Source: Pseudomonas sp. GV085
GTDB taxonomy: Bacteria; Pseudomonadota; Gammaproteobacteria; Pseudomonadales; Pseudomonadaceae
Direction: 5' to 3'
Assembly: GCF_003050925.1 (NCBI RefSeq)
Contig: NZ_QAOV01000001.1
Span: forward strand, 741,938-805,937
DNA: 64,000 nt
The stretch's first letter is position 1. Every line of letters starts with the position of its first letter. The notes beneath the pieces are model-generated. The model saw only the letters and a program-made list of their open reading frames with translations. It ran no database searches and had not been told where the DNA came from. This document shows positions 9,216 through 19,580 of the stretch, piece after piece. The position numbers were made by a program, and so were the translations under genes.

Positions 9216-9956
9216 CTACTGGGCGTTGAACGCCTGGCCGTTGATACCGGTGCTGTCCGGGCCCATCAGGTAAAGGTAGACCGGCATGATCTCCTCGGGC
9301 GTCGGGTTGTTCAGCGGATTTTCGCCCGGGTAAGCCTGGGCGCGCATGCTGGTGCGGGTAGCGCCCGGGTTGATGCTGTTGGAGCGTACCGGGGCCACGG
9401 TATCGACTTCGTCGGCCAGGGTTTGCATCAGGCCTTCAGTGGCGAATTTTGAGACGCCGTAAGCGCCCCAGTACGCACGTCCCTTGCGGCCGACGCTGCT
9501 GGACGTGAACACCACCGAAGCATCTTGCGACAGCTTGAGCAGCGGCAGCAGAGTGCTGGTGAGCATGAACATGGCATTGACGTTGACTTGCATGACCCGC
9601 ATGAAGTTTTCGCCGGACAACTGCTCGATCGGCGTGCGCGGGCCGATGATCGAAGCATTGTGCAGCAGGCCGTCGAGATGCCCGAATTCGCTTTCGATCA
9701 TCGCCGCTAGCTCATCGTATTGATGGGGCAGGGCGGTTTCGAGGTTGAAGGGGATGACTGCCGGTTGTGGATGGCCGGCGGCTTCGATTTCGTCGTAGAC
9801 CTGGGTCAGATTAGCTTCGGTCTTGCCCAGCAGCAGCACGGTTGCGCCGTGGGCCGCGTAGGTTTTTGCCGCTGCGGCGCCAATACCACGTCCTGCACCG
9901 GTGACCAGAATGACCCGATCCTTGAGCAGTTCGGGGCGGGCGGAATAATCAAACAT
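9216..9956 (-). CDS. yciK: YciK-family short-chain dehydrogenase
   Basis: A 246-residue classical SDR. The Rossmann motif VTGAGRGIG lies at about 19-27, an NAG-like LLHNAS segment follows, and the catalytic S...Y-x3-K reads SSSVGRK then YGVSK. The C-terminus (GPDSTGINGQAFNAQ) is typical of the YciK group. The substrate of YciK is not established. It lies just downstream (on the minus strand) of mupP and ubiG, as in P. aeruginosa, separated from mupP by a REP pair. Confidence 0.88.
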   Translation of the reverse strand: MFDYSARPELLKDRVILVTGAGRGIGAAAAKTYAAHGATVLLLGKTEANLTQVYDEIEAAGHPQPAVIPFNLETALPHQYDELAAMIESEFGHLDGLLHNASIIGPRTPIEQLSGENFMRVMQVNVNAMFMLTSTLLPLLKLSQDASVVFTSSSVGRKGRAYWGAYGVSKFATEGLMQTLADEVDTVAPVRSNSINPGATRTSMRAQAYPGENPLNNPTPEEIMPVYLYLMGPDSTGINGQAFNAQ

Positions 9957-9994
9957 AAAAAAACCTCAACAAATCAGAAGACAGGCGCTGCCCT

Positions 9995-10094
9995 TGTAGG
10001 AGCGAGCTTGCTCGCGAAAAACCTGAGAACGCCGCTGGGTGTCAGACTTTGCGCGTAATCGTTGACGACCATCGCGAGCAAGCTCGCTCCTACC
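9995..10094. repeat. REP doublet
   Basis: An inverted pair of TGTAGGAGCGAGCTTGCTCG arms with a spacer of roughly 55 bp, lying between mupP and yciK. It is the same sequence class as the copies near 17.2 and 63.1 kb. Confidence 0.9.
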
Positions 10095-10116
10095 TCCTAC
10101 AAAAAAGCGATTCGAC

Positions 10117-10788
10117 TTAGCAGTTGCACAGCGCGCTATCGAGCACCTTGCGCAACTCCAGCGGATGATCGACCACCACATCTGCACCCCAATGCCGCGG
10201 GTTGTCATCCGGGTGGATATAGCCGAAGGTCACCGCAGCAGTCTTGGTGCCGGCATCGCGGCCCGATTCGATGTCGCGCAAGTCATCACCTACGAACAGC
10301 ACGCTGGCCGGGTCCAGGTCGAGCATCTTGCAGGCCAGAATCAGCGGCTCGGGATCCGGTTTGCTGTTTTTCACGTGATCGGGGCAGATCAGCAGTGCCG
10401 ATCGCTCGGCCAGCCCCAGCTGTTGCATGATCCGCTCGGCGAATCGCAGTGGCTTGTTGGTGACCACACCCCAGACCAGGTTGGCTTTTTCGATGTCGGC
10501 GAGCAATTGAGCCATGCCGTCGAACAGCTTGCTATGAACGGCGCAACCCACGAGGTAGCGCTCCAGGAACTCCAGGCGCAACGCTTCGAACCCCGGCGAT
10601 TCCGGGTCCATGGCGAAGGTCACTGCGACCATTGCGCGGGCGCCGCCGGAAATCTCGTCGCGGATATGCTTGTCGTTCATGGGTGGCAAACCGCGGTCGG
10701 CACGCATCGCCTGGCAGATCGCAATGAAGTCCGGCGCGGTGTCGAGCAGGGTGCCGTCCATGTCGAAAAGAACTGCTCTGATTGGCAT
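10117..10788 (-). CDS. mupP: MurNAc-6-phosphate phosphatase MupP (HAD family)
   Basis: A 223-residue HAD-superfamily phosphatase: motif [10 protein letters not shown] (near residue 8), motif II around VVTNKP, and motif [14 protein letters not shown] with [15 protein letters not shown]. It was formerly annotated as phosphoglycolate phosphatase Gph. In Pseudomonas the gene next to ubiG is MupP, which dephosphorylates MurNAc-6-P in the cell-wall recycling route that bypasses de novo MurNAc synthesis and influences fosfomycin and beta-lactam responses. It begins 4 bp after the ubiG stop, so the two are probably co-transcribed. Confidence 0.88.
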   Translation of the reverse strand: MPIRAVLFDMDGTLLDTAPDFIAICQAMRADRGLPPMNDKHIRDEISGGARAMVAVTFAMDPESPGFEALRLEFLERYLVGCAVHSKLFDGMAQLLADIEKANLVWGVVTNKPLRFAERIMQQLGLAERSALLICPDHVKNSKPDPEPLILACKMLDLDPASVLFVGDDLRDIESGRDAGTKTAAVTFGYIHPDDNPRHWGADVVVDHPLELRKVLDSALCNC

Positions 10789-10792
10789 CGGC

Positions 10793-11491
10793 TTACTCCT
10801 CGCGCAGGGTCTGGATCATGTAGTTGACGTCCACGTCGGCCGCCAGTTTGTAGTGCTTGGTCAGCGGGTTGTAGGTCAGGCCGATGATGTCCTTGACGGT
10901 CAGGCCGGCCATGCGGCTCCAGGCGCCGAGTTCGGACGGGCGGATGAATTTCTTGAAGTCGTGGGTGCCGCGCGGCAGCAACTTCATGATGTATTCGGCG
11001 CCGACGATGGCGAACAGATACGCTTTCGGGTTGCGGTTGATGGTGGAGAAGAACACCTGGCCGCCGGGCTTGACCATGCGGAAGCAGGCGCGGATGACCG
11101 ACGAAGGGTCCGGCACGTGCTCGAGCATTTCCAGGCAGGTGACCACGTCGAACTGCTCGGGCATTTCCTCGGCCAGGGCTTCGGCGGTGATCTGCCGGTA
11201 TTCGACGTTGACGCCCGACTCCAGCTGATGCAACTGCGCGACCGCCAACGGCGCTTCACCCATGTCGATACCCATCACGGTCGCGCCGCGCTGAGCCATG
11301 GCTTCGCTGAGGATGCCGCCGCCGCAACCGACGTCGAGGACCTTCTTGCCGGCCAGGTTGACGCGTTCGTCGATCCAGTTGACTCGCAGCGGGTTGATAT
11401 CGTGCAGCGGTTTGAATTCGCTTTCGCGGTCCCACCAGCGATGGGCCAGGGCCTCGAATTTGGCGATTTCGGCGTAGTCGACGTTGCTCAT
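10793..11491 (-). CDS. ubiG: UbiG, ubiquinone O-methyltransferase
   Basis: A 232-residue class I SAM methyltransferase with motif [10 protein letters not shown], an acidic residue after strand 2 (GIDMGE), and post-motif [13 protein letters not shown]. UbiG carries out both O-methylations of ubiquinone synthesis at the cytoplasmic membrane face. The length is that of the family. It leads a likely ubiG-mupP-(yciK) operon. The ATG at 11491 has AGAGGACT upstream on the minus strand. Confidence 0.95.
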   Translation of the reverse strand: MSNVDYAEIAKFEALAHRWWDRESEFKPLHDINPLRVNWIDERVNLAGKKVLDVGCGGGILSEAMAQRGATVMGIDMGEAPLAVAQLHQLESGVNVEYRQITAEALAEEMPEQFDVVTCLEMLEHVPDPSSVIRACFRMVKPGGQVFFSTINRNPKAYLFAIVGAEYIMKLLPRGTHDFKKFIRPSELGAWSRMAGLTVKDIIGLTYNPLTKHYKLAADVDVNYMIQTLREE

Positions 11492-11548
11492 GGTCTAGTC
11501 CTCTAAAACTTGAAAAATCCTGTTGCCCCGGGTTGTGCTCCAGGGGGC

Positions 11549-12883
11549 TTACGATTCGGTACGGCCGCTGATGCGCTGGCCCCAGGCCCTCGCGACAGTG
11601 CCAAGCTGTTGTTCATCCAGGCGTGTCAGGCGACGGTCGTCGAGTAGCTGCTTGCCGGCAACCCAAAGGTGTTTCACGCAGTCCCGCCCGGTGGCGTATA
11701 TAAGCTGCGAAACCGGATCGTAGACCGGTTGCTGGGCCAGGCCGGAGAGGTCGAACGCGACCATGTCCGCGGCTTTGCCGATTTCCAGTGAGCCGGTTTC
11801 GGCCTCGATACCCAGTGCCCGGGCTCCGTTGAGGGTGGCCATGCGCAAGGCACGATGGGCGTCCAGCGCGGTAGCCGAGCCAGCGACAGCCTTGGCCAGC
11901 AAGGCCGCGGTGCGGGTTTCGCCGAGCAGGTCCAGGTCATTGTTGCTGGCTGCGCCATCGGTGCCGACCGCGACATTGACCCCAGCCTGCCACAAACGCT
12001 CGACCGGGCAGAACCCGCTGGCCAGCTTCAGGTTCGACTCCGGGCAATGAATCACACTGCTGTTGCTTTCTACCAGCAGTGCCAGGTCTTCCTCGCTGAT
12101 CTGGGTCATGTGAACCGCCTGGAAGCGCGGCCCCAGCAAACCCAGGCGCGCCAGTCGGGCCAGTGGTCGTTCACCGCGCTGTTCGACTGATTGTTGTACT
12201 TCGAAGGCGGTTTCATGCACGTGCATGTGGATCGAAGCGTCCAGTTCCTCGGCGATCATCCGGATTTTTTCCAGGTTTTCGTCGCCTACGGTGTAGGGGG
12301 CATGGGGGCCGAAGGTGATTTTGATGCGTTCGTGGTGCTTGAAATCGCCAAACAGCTCAACGCCCTGACGGATGGCTTCGTCCGCCGTACCGGCGCCAGG
12401 AATCGGGAAATCGAGGATCGGAATCGCGATTTGTGCGCGAATGCCACTGTTGTGCACGCGCTCGCTGGCAATCTTCGGGAAGAAGTACATGTCAGAGAAA
12501 CAGGTGATGCCGCCTTTGATTTGCTCGGCGATGGCAAGGTCGGTGCCGTCGCGCACGAAATCTTCATCGACCCATTTGGCCTCGGCGGGCCAGATATGGT
12601 TTTCCAGCCAGGTCATCAATGGCAGGTCATCGGCCAGGCCACGGAACAGTGTCATCGCCGCGTGCCCGTGGGCATTGATCAGACCGGGGCTGAGCAACAT
12701 GTCGGGCAATTCACGGATTTCGGTTGCGTTAAGCTTCAGTGCGGCAGAACGTGGGCCGATAAACACGATGCGTCCATCACGGATGCCCACGCCATGTTCC
12801 TTGAGGACAACACCAGCGGGTTCGACGGGTACCAGCCAGGTCGGCAGCAATAACAGGTCGAGCGCAGCGGCAGTGTTCGGCAT
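11549..12883 (-). CDS. TRZ/ATZ-family 5'-methylthioadenosine deaminase
   Basis: A 444-residue amidohydrolase. The start MPNTAAALD at 12883 is chosen because the much longer open frame upstream overlaps mtnA antisense. Metal ligands are visible: H-G-H in [10 protein letters not shown], a later His in HAPYT, and Asp in [14 protein letters not shown]. Its position matches P. aeruginosa PA3170, which deaminates MTA to methylthioinosine; S-adenosylhomocysteine deaminase is the close alternative. It is divergent from mtnA, which acts in the same methionine-salvage pathway, across about 108 bp. Confidence 0.87.
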   Translation of the reverse strand: MPNTAAALDLLLLPTWLVPVEPAGVVLKEHGVGIRDGRIVFIGPRSAALKLNATEIRELPDMLLSPGLINAHGHAAMTLFRGLADDLPLMTWLENHIWPAEAKWVDEDFVRDGTDLAIAEQIKGGITCFSDMYFFPKIASERVHNSGIRAQIAIPILDFPIPGAGTADEAIRQGVELFGDFKHHERIKITFGPHAPYTVGDENLEKIRMIAEELDASIHMHVHETAFEVQQSVEQRGERPLARLARLGLLGPRFQAVHMTQISEEDLALLVESNSSVIHCPESNLKLASGFCPVERLWQAGVNVAVGTDGAASNNDLDLLGETRTAALLAKAVAGSATALDAHRALRMATLNGARALGIEAETGSLEIGKAADMVAFDLSGLAQQPVYDPVSQLIYATGRDCVKHLWVAGKQLLDDRRLTRLDEQQLGTVARAWGQRISGRTES

Positions 12884-12952
12884 CGAAGGTGGGTTCCAGT
12901 GCTTTTGTATAGGATGGCGAAGTATACCCGAGCGTCTTCGCGGGGGGATCGC

Positions 12953-12958
12953 TATAAT
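12953..12958 (+). promoter_or_regulatory. candidate -10 box upstream of mtnA
   Basis: A perfect TATAAT lies 33 bp before the mtnA ATG. The -35 region is weak (TCTTCG-like), so this is a suggestion only. Confidence 0.4.
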
Positions 12959-12991
12959 CGGCGGCTTTTGTTCATGAGTGCGGGGTGAGGG

Positions 12992-14068
12992 ATGCGCGAT
13001 CGACTGTTGGCTGCGGAAAAGGTAAAGGCCATCGATTGGCGTGATGGCGCTCTCCATCTGCTGGATCAGCGTATTTTGCCGTTCGAGGAAACCTGGATTG
13101 CCTACACCAGTGCTGCTGGCGTGGCCGAGGCCATTCGCTCGATGGTGGTGCGCGGTGCGCCGGCGATTGGTATCAGTGCGGCTTATGGCATCGTACTGGC
13201 GGCTCGTGCCCGGATTGCCGAAGGTGGCGACTGGTACGCTGCGCTGGAAGAAGATTTCATGCTGTTGGCCGATTCCCGTCCTACCGCCGTCAACCTGTTC
13301 TGGGCGCTGGGTCGCATGCACGACCGGCTCGATCGCCTGAAAGACAATGCCGATCCGCTGGCGGCGCTGGAGGCCGAGGCCATCGCCATTCATGAAAGTG
13401 ATCGCGAAGCCAACCTGACCATGGCGCAACTGGGTGTGGACCTGATCCGCAAGCATCAGGGCAACGCCCAGGCGATCCTGACCCACTGCAACACCGGCGC
13501 GCTGGCCACGGGCGGCTTTGGCACCGCGCTGGGGGTGATTCGTGGCGCATTCATCGAGGGCATGGTCGAGCAGGTCTATGTCGACGAAACCCGCCCATGG
13601 TTGCAGGGCTCGCGGCTGACCGCGTGGGAACTGGCCAATGAAGGCATTCCCGTGACCCTCAATGTCGATTCCGCCGCTGCGCATATCATGAAGACCAAAG
13701 GCCCTACCTGGGTCATCGTCGGCGCTGACCGGATCACCGCCAATGGTGACGTGGCCAACAAGATCGGCACCTATCAACTGGCCGTCAACGCCATGCACCA
13801 CGGCGTGCGCTTCATGGTGGTGGCGCCGAGTTCAACCATCGACATGAACCTGGCCAGCGGCGATGACATCCCGATTGAAGAGCGTGATGGTCGCGAGTTG
13901 CTGGAGGTTGGCGGCAAGCGCGTCGGGGCCGACGTCCATGCCTTTAACCCGGTGTTCGACGTGACGCCGGCGGACCTGATCGATGCGATCGTCACCGAAA
14001 AAGGCATCGTCGAGCGCCCGGATACCGCGAAAATGGCGCAGTTGATGTGCCGCAAGCGTCTGCATTAA
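12992..14068 (+). CDS. mtnA: S-methyl-5-thioribose-1-phosphate isomerase
   Basis: A 358-residue member of the eIF2B/MtnA family. Conserved landmarks include [10 protein letters not shown] (about 50-60), the catalytic Cys in [18 protein letters not shown], and the Asp in [13 protein letters not shown]. It converts MTR-1-P to methylthioribulose-1-P in methionine salvage. The ATG at 12992 follows GTGAGGG closely. The stop is followed by a REP pair and then the gyrA leader. No mtnB, C or D gene is in the window. Confidence 0.95.
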   Translation: MRDRLLAAEKVKAIDWRDGALHLLDQRILPFEETWIAYTSAAGVAEAIRSMVVRGAPAIGISAAYGIVLAARARIAEGGDWYAALEEDFMLLADSRPTAVNLFWALGRMHDRLDRLKDNADPLAALEAEAIAIHESDREANLTMAQLGVDLIRKHQGNAQAILTHCNTGALATGGFGTALGVIRGAFIEGMVEQVYVDETRPWLQGSRLTAWELANEGIPVTLNVDSAAAHIMKTKGPTWVIVGADRITANGDVANKIGTYQLAVNAMHHGVRFMVVAPSSTIDMNLASGDDIPIEERDGRELLEVGGKRVGADVHAFNPVFDVTPADLIDAIVTEKGIVERPDTAKMAQLMCRKRLH

Positions 14069-14092
14069 ATCATTCGGGGTGCACGAAATCCC

Positions 14093-14185
14093 TGTAGGAG
14101 CTGCCGAAGGCTGCGATCTTTTGATCTTCCCGGCATAAGTCGGTAACGGTCCCGAAATGATCGCAGCCTTCGGCAGCTCCTACAG
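14093..14185. repeat. REP doublet, GCCGAAGGCTGCGATC class
   Basis: Inverted arms TGTAGGAGCTGCCGAAGGCT and its complement flank a short spacer after mtnA. This is a third REP sequence class within the window. Confidence 0.9.
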
Positions 14186-14502
14186 GTCGGTGTTTGCAAG
14201 TGAAAAATACCGTTGAATGCCGGTTGATCACACCTCTAAGCCCCTCTCGTCCCCTTCAAGCCTGTCACCGGTCAACTAACTACTCTCCATGCGCATCTGG
14301 GGGATAGGTGCGTGGCGGCTCTTGTGATAACATCCCGCGGTTTCCAGGGTTGCCCGAAGTGGCGGCCCGTACTGCGCAGATCCATGGCATAACTCGTTGA
14401 TTTGTCGTAAGTCGGTGCATGGCACTCAGTCTGCATCGGCGAGCTTCGTTCGTCCCATATGGATGTGACGAAGTTTCACCAGAAAAAGGAATCAGGCTTC
14501 TC
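14186..14502. promoter_or_regulatory. gyrA upstream region
   Basis: About 315 bp without a credible gene between the REP pair and gyrA. A GTGATAACAT element near 14321-14330 could be a -10 region, but I cannot define the promoter. AAAAAGGA near 14483 is the only purine-rich site before the gyrA ATG, about 12 bp away. Confidence 0.4.
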
Positions 14503-17157
14503 ATGGGCGAACTGGCCAAAGAAATCCTCCCGGTCAATATCGAAGACGAGCTGAAGCAGTCCTACCTCGACTACGCGATGAGCGTAATTGTCGGGCGGGC
14601 ACTGCCGGATGCGCGCGATGGCTTGAAGCCCGTGCACCGGCGCGTGCTGTTCGCAATGAGCGAGCTGGGCAACGACTTCAACAAGCCGTACAAGAAATCT
14701 GCCCGTGTTGTCGGTGACGTGATCGGTAAGTATCACCCGCACGGTGATACCGCGGTGTACGACACCATCGTTCGGATGGCGCAGCCATTCTCCCTGCGCT
14801 ACCTGCTGGTAGACGGCCAGGGCAACTTCGGTTCGGTGGACGGCGACAACGCCGCGGCCATGCGATACACCGAAGTGCGCATGACCAAGCTGGCGCACGA
14901 GCTGCTGGCTGACCTGCACAAAGAAACCGTGGACTGGGTGCCGAACTACGACGGCACCGAAATGATCCCGGCGGTCATGCCGACCCGTATTCCCAACCTG
15001 TTGGTCAACGGCTCCAGCGGTATTGCCGTAGGCATGGCGACCAACATTCCGCCGCACAACCTCGGTGAAGTCATCGACGGTTGCCTGGCGCTCATCGACA
15101 ACCCCGAGCTGACCGTCGATGAACTGATGCAATACATCCCTGGTCCGGACTTCCCGACCGCTGCGATCATCAACGGTCGCGCCGGTATCATCGAAGCCTA
15201 CCGCACCGGTCGCGGCCGCATTTACATGCGCGCCCGCTCGATGATCGAAGACATCGACAAGGTCGGTGGCCGTCAGCAGATCGTCATCACCGAGCTCCCT
15301 TACCAGTTGAACAAGGCGCGTCTGATCGAGAAGATCGCCGAGCTGGTAAAAGAGAAGAAGCTTGAAGGCATCACCGAACTGCGCGACGAGTCCGACAAGG
15401 ACGGTATGCGCGTCGTGATCGAACTGCGTCGCGGCGAAGTGCCTGAGGTCATCCTCAACAACCTCTACGCCCAGACCCAGCTGCAAGCGGTGTTCGGTAT
15501 CAACATCGTCGCGCTGATCGACGGCCGTCCGCGGATCCTGAACCTCAAGGACCTGCTGGAAGCCTTCGTCCGTCACCGCCGCGAAGTGGTGACCCGTCGT
15601 ACCGTGTTCGAACTGCGCAAGGCGCGCGAGCGTGGTCACATCCTTGAAGGTCAAGCGGTTGCCCTGTCGAACATCGACCCGGTCATCGCCCTGATCAAGG
15701 CGTCGCCAACCCCGTCGGAAGCCAAGGAAGCGCTGATCAGCACGCCTTGGGAGTCCTCGGCCGTGGTGGCGATGGTCGAGCGTGCCGGTGCCGATTCGTG
15801 CCGTCCTGAAAACCTCGATCCGCAATACGGCCTGCGTGACGGCAAGTACTTCCTGTCGCCAGAACAGGCGCAAGCCATTCTGGAACTGCGTCTGCACCGT
15901 CTGACCGGTCTGGAACACGAAAAACTGCTGGCCGAGTATCAAGAGATCCTCAACCAGATCGGCGAGCTGATCCGCATCCTCAACAGCGCCACGCGCCTGA
16001 TGGAAGTGATCCGCGAAGAGCTGGAAGTGATTCGCGCCGAATACGGCGACGTGCGTCGTACCGAAATCCTCGACGCCCGTCTCGACCTGACCCTGGGTGA
16101 CATGATCCCGGAAGAAGAGCGCGTCGTGACCATTTCCCACGGTGGCTACGCCAAGACCCAACCGCTGGCTGCGTACCAGGCCCAGCGTCGTGGTGGTAAA
16201 GGCAAGTCGGCAACCGGCGTCAAGGATGAGGACTACATCGCTCACCTGCTGGTTGCCAACAGCCACACCACGCTGCTGCTGTTCTCCAGCAAGGGCAAGG
16301 TGTACTGGCTGAAAACCTACGAAATCCCTGAAGCGTCCCGCGCTGCCCGTGGTCGTCCGCTGGTCAATCTGCTGCCGCTGGACAGTGATGAATACATCAC
16401 CACCATGCTGCCCGTCGAGGAATACACCGAAGGCCATTTCATCTTCATGGCGACTGCCAAAGGCACCGTGAAGAAGACCCCGCTGGAGTCCTTCAGCCGT
16501 CAACGCAGCGTCGGCCTGATCGCGTTGGAACTGGATGAAGGCGACGTATTGATCTCCGCCGCCATCACCGATGGCGAGCGTGAAGTCATGCTGTTCTCCG
16601 ACGGTGGCAAGGTGACTCGCTTCAAGGAAACCGACGTTCGCGCCATGGGTCGTACCGCTCGCGGTGTCCGCGGTATGCGTCTGCCGGAAGGCCAGAAGCT
16701 GATTTCCATGCTGATCCCGGAAGAAGGCAGCCAGATCCTCACCGCTTCGGCGCGTGGTTTCGGCAAGCGCACCGCGATCACCGAGTTCCCTGAGTACAAG
16801 CGTGGTGGTCAGGGCGTTATCGCCATGGTCAGCAACGAGCGTAACGGCCGTCTGGTCGGCGCGGTCCAGGTGCTTGATGGCGAAGAAATCATGCTGATTT
16901 CCGACCAAGGTACTTTGGTTCGTACCCGTGTCGACGAAGTCTCCAGCCTGGGTCGTAACACCCAGGGCGTGACCCTGATCAAACTGGCCAACGATGAAAC
17001 GCTGGTCGGTCTGGAGCGGGTTCAGGAGCCGTCGGAAGTCGAGGGCGAAGAGCTGGAAGGTGAAGAGGGTGAAGGATTTGTCGGTGAAGTCGTGATCGAC
17101 GACGTTGCCGAAGACCAGCAACTCGACGCCGCCGCTGACGAAGAACCACAGGAATAA
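14503..17157 (+). CDS. gyrA: DNA gyrase subunit A
   Basis: An 884-residue protein; the start is ATG 14503 ([19 protein letters not shown]), not the longer frame at 14419. Catalytic Tyr122 lies in AMRYTEVRM. The quinolone-resistance region reads [10 protein letters not shown] with Thr83 and Asp87, the wild-type Pseudomonas state. The GyrA box QRRGGKG is present in the C-terminal beta-pinwheel, followed by an acidic tail. It introduces negative supercoils as GyrA2GyrB2. It heads the conserved gyrA-serC-pheA-hisC series but has its own terminator. Confidence 0.97.
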   Translation: MGELAKEILPVNIEDELKQSYLDYAMSVIVGRALPDARDGLKPVHRRVLFAMSELGNDFNKPYKKSARVVGDVIGKYHPHGDTAVYDTIVRMAQPFSLRYLLVDGQGNFGSVDGDNAAAMRYTEVRMTKLAHELLADLHKETVDWVPNYDGTEMIPAVMPTRIPNLLVNGSSGIAVGMATNIPPHNLGEVIDGCLALIDNPELTVDELMQYIPGPDFPTAAIINGRAGIIEAYRTGRGRIYMRARSMIEDIDKVGGRQQIVITELPYQLNKARLIEKIAELVKEKKLEGITELRDESDKDGMRVVIELRRGEVPEVILNNLYAQTQLQAVFGINIVALIDGRPRILNLKDLLEAFVRHRREVVTRRTVFELRKARERGHILEGQAVALSNIDPVIALIKASPTPSEAKEALISTPWESSAVVAMVERAGADSCRPENLDPQYGLRDGKYFLSPEQAQAILELRLHRLTGLEHEKLLAEYQEILNQIGELIRILNSATRLMEVIREELEVIRAEYGDVRRTEILDARLDLTLGDMIPEEERVVTISHGGYAKTQPLAAYQAQRRGGKGKSATGVKDEDYIAHLLVANSHTTLLLFSSKGKVYWLKTYEIPEASRAARGRPLVNLLPLDSDEYITTMLPVEEYTEGHFIFMATAKGTVKKTPLESFSRQRSVGLIALELDEGDVLISAAITDGEREVMLFSDGGKVTRFKETDVRAMGRTARGVRGMRLPEGQKLISMLIPEEGSQILTASARGFGKRTAITEFPEYKRGGQGVIAMVSNERNGRLVGAVQVLDGEEIMLISDQGTLVRTRVDEVSSLGRNTQGVTLIKLANDETLVGLERVQEPSEVEGEELEGEEGEGFVGEVVIDDVAEDQQLDAAADEEPQE

Positions 17158-17167
17158 GCGGGTAAGC

Positions 17168-17200
17168 AGGGGGCGGATGAAAATTCGCCCCCTTGTTGTT
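17168..17200 (+). terminator. Rho-independent terminator after gyrA
   Basis: Stem AGGGGGCG / CGCCCCCT with an A-rich loop, followed by TTGTTGTTTGT. It separates gyrA from the serC operon. Confidence 0.75.
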
Positions 17201-17227
17201 TGTCCCTTTGAATAATTTTGTCCCTTC

Positions 17228-17327
17228 TGTAGGAGCGAGCTCGCTCGCGATGGACGTTAACGATTACGCGGGAGGCCTGGCATCCCGCGGCGTTCTCAGG
17301 TTTTTCGCGAGCAAGCTCGCTCCTACA
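17228..17327. repeat. REP doublet
   Basis: Inverted TGTAGGAGCGAGC...GCTCGCTCCTACA arms around a spacer of about 55 bp. The spacer contains GATTACGCGG and GTTCTCAGGTTTTTCGCG, closely related to the spacers near 10.0 and 63.1 kb. It lies between the gyrA terminator and serC. Confidence 0.9.
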
Positions 17328-17387
17328 GGGTGTCGATTGATGTTGCGATTTATTGCGTGATACCACCAAATCAGAGCGAGATTGGAT

Positions 17388-18473
17388 GTGAGCAAGAGAG
17401 CCTATAACTTCTGTGCCGGTCCTGCGGCGCTTCCCGAAGCTGTCCTGCAGCGCGCCCAGGGTGAACTCCTCGACTGGCACGGCAAGGGCCTGTCGGTCAT
17501 GGAAATGAGCCATCGCAGTGATGAGTTCGTGTCCATTGCCACCAAGGCCGAGCAGGATCTACGTGATCTGCTGAATATCCCCTCGAACTATAAAGTGCTG
17601 TTTCTGCAGGGCGGCGCCAGCCAGCAATTTGCTCAGATTCCTCTGAACCTGTTGCCGGAAAACGGCTCGGCCGACTATATCGACACCGGTATCTGGTCGC
17701 AGAAAGCCATCGAAGAAGCTTCGCGCTACGGCCACGTCAATGTTGCCGGCACCGCCAAGCCTTACGATTATTTCGCCATTCCCGGCCAGAACGAGTGGAC
17801 GCTGTCGAAAGACGCAGCCTATGTCCACTACGCGCCGAACGAAACCATCGGCGGCCTGGAATTCCAATGGATTCCGGAAACCGGCGATGTACCGCTGGTC
17901 GCCGACATGTCTTCGGACATCCTGTCGCGTCCGGTGGATGTTTCACGTTTCGGCATGATCTACGCCGGCGCCCAGAAAAACATCGGTCCGAGCGGTATCG
18001 TCGTCAACATCGTTCGCGAAGACCTGCTGGGCCACGCCCGTTCCCTGTGCCCGACTATGCTCGACTACAAGGTCGCGGCCGATAACGGTTCGATGTACAA
18101 CACCCCGCCGACCCTGGCCTGGTACCTGTCCGGCCTGGTGTTCGAGTGGCTGAAAGAGCAGGGCGGCGTCGAGGCCATCGGCAAGCTCAACGAAGTCAAG
18201 CAGCGCACGCTGTACAGCTTCATCGATGCCAGCGACCTGTACAGCAACCCGATCAACAATTCGGACCGCTCGTGGATGAACGTGCCGTTCCGCCTGGCGG
18301 ATGATCGTCTGGACAAGCCGTTCCTGGCGGGTGCCGATGAGCGTGGCCTGTTGAACCTCAAGGGGCACCGTTCCGTGGGTGGCATGCGCGCCTCCATCTA
18401 TAACGCCGTCGACATCAACGCCGTCAATGCGCTGATTTCGTATATGGCAGAGTTCGAGAAGGAACACGGCTAA
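17388..18473 (+). CDS. serC: phosphoserine aminotransferase
   Basis: A 361-residue class V PLP aminotransferase. The PLP Lys is in YAGAQKNIGPSG; GGASQQFAQIP and the C-terminal GHRSVGGMRAS are typical. It converts 3-phosphohydroxypyruvate to phosphoserine and also serves pyridoxal synthesis. The start is GTG at 17388 (MSKRAYNFCAG); the TTG six bases upstream is less likely. The stop overlaps the pheA start as TAATG, coupling the two genes. Confidence 0.96.
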   Translation: MSKRAYNFCAGPAALPEAVLQRAQGELLDWHGKGLSVMEMSHRSDEFVSIATKAEQDLRDLLNIPSNYKVLFLQGGASQQFAQIPLNLLPENGSADYIDTGIWSQKAIEEASRYGHVNVAGTAKPYDYFAIPGQNEWTLSKDAAYVHYAPNETIGGLEFQWIPETGDVPLVADMSSDILSRPVDVSRFGMIYAGAQKNIGPSGIVVNIVREDLLGHARSLCPTMLDYKVAADNGSMYNTPPTLAWYLSGLVFEWLKEQGGVEAIGKLNEVKQRTLYSFIDASDLYSNPINNSDRSWMNVPFRLADDRLDKPFLAGADERGLLNLKGHRSVGGMRASIYNAVDINAVNALISYMAEFEKEHG

Positions 18474-19567
18474 TGTCTGAGCAAGAACTCAAGGCACTGC
18501 GCCTGCGCATTGATGCCCTGGACGAAAAAGTCCTGGAGCTGATCAGTGAGCGTGCGCGCTGCGCCCAGGAAGTCGCGCGAGTAAAGATGGCCTCGCTGGC
18601 CGAAGGCGAAGTGCCGGTGTTCTATCGTCCTGAGCGCGAAGCTCAGGTGCTCAAGCGTGTCATGGAGCGTAACCAGGGGCCGCTAGGCAACGAAGAAATG
18701 GCACGGTTGTTCCGTGAAATCATGTCTTCGTGCCTGGCACTCGAGCAGCCGCTGAAAGTGGCTTATCTCGGCCCTGAAGGCACCTTTACCCAGGCTGCTG
18801 CCATTAAGCACTTTGGTCACGCTGTGATCAGCAAGCCGATGGCGGCGATCGACGAAGTGTTCCGTGAAGTGGCGGCCGGTGCGGTGAATTTTGGCGTGGT
18901 CCCGGTGGAGAACTCCACCGAAGGCGCGGTCAACCACACCCTCGACAGCTTCCTGGAACATGACATGGTGATCTGCGGCGAGGTCGAGCTGCGTATCCAC
19001 CATCACCTGTTGGTCGGTGAAAACACCAAGACCGACAGCATCAGCCGCATCTACTCCCACGCCCAGTCCCTGGCCCAGTGCCGCAAGTGGCTGGACGCCC
19101 ACTACCCGAATGTCGAGCGCGTGGCGGTGTCCAGCAACGCCGAAGCGGCCAAGCGGGTCAAGGGCGAGTGGAACTCGGCGGCGATTGCCGGTGACATGGC
19201 GGCCGATCTGTACGGGCTGACCCGTTTGGCCGATAAGATCGAGGATCGCCCGGACAACTCCACGCGCTTCCTGATGATTGGCAACCAGGAAGTGCCACCG
19301 ACTGGCGACGACAAGACCTCGATCATCGTTTCCATGAGCAACAAGCCGGGTGCGCTTCATGAGTTGCTGGTGCCGTTCCACGACAATGGTATCGACCTGA
19401 CGCGAATCGAGACTCGTCCGTCGCGCAGCGGCAAGTGGACCTACGTGTTCTTCATCGACTTCGTCGGCCACCACCGCGACCCGCTGGTCAAAAGTGTGCT
19501 GGAAAAGATCAGTCAGGAAGCAGTGGCACTCAAAGTGCTGGGTTCCTACCCGAAAGCAGTTCTCTAA
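18473..19567 (+). CDS. pheA: bifunctional chorismate mutase / prephenate dehydratase
   Basis: A 364-residue P-protein. Residues about 1-90 form the AroQ chorismate mutase (LRLRIDALDEKVLELISERA). Residues about 95-270 form prephenate dehydratase (VAYLGPEGTFTQAA, with NSTEGAV). Residues about 275-360 form an ACT domain with the phenylalanine-binding PGALHEL and ETRPSR motifs, so feedback inhibition by Phe is expected. It is overlapped by serC and followed after 13 bp by hisC. Confidence 0.96.
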   Translation: MSEQELKALRLRIDALDEKVLELISERARCAQEVARVKMASLAEGEVPVFYRPEREAQVLKRVMERNQGPLGNEEMARLFREIMSSCLALEQPLKVAYLGPEGTFTQAAAIKHFGHAVISKPMAAIDEVFREVAAGAVNFGVVPVENSTEGAVNHTLDSFLEHDMVICGEVELRIHHHLLVGENTKTDSISRIYSHAQSLAQCRKWLDAHYPNVERVAVSSNAEAAKRVKGEWNSAAIAGDMAADLYGLTRLADKIEDRPDNSTRFLMIGNQEVPPTGDDKTSIIVSMSNKPGALHELLVPFHDNGIDLTRIETRPSRSGKWTYVFFIDFVGHHRDPLVKSVLEKISQEAVALKVLGSYPKAVL

Positions 19568-19580
19568 GGGGCGGTAGCAA

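Noticed and set aside
12884..13801. N-terminal extension of the MTA deaminase frame to 750 aa
   Set aside because: It overlaps mtnA antisense and has no domain; the start at 12883 gives the normal family length.
14476..17121. Long minus-strand open frame (881 aa) opposite gyrA, and similar ones opposite kdpA (59298-61373), rpsA (23772-25565), kdpB, tyrA-aroA and the GGDEF-EAL gene
   Set aside because: They mirror the codon structure of strong plus-strand genes, match no family, and have no ribosome sites. They are GC-rich shadow frames.
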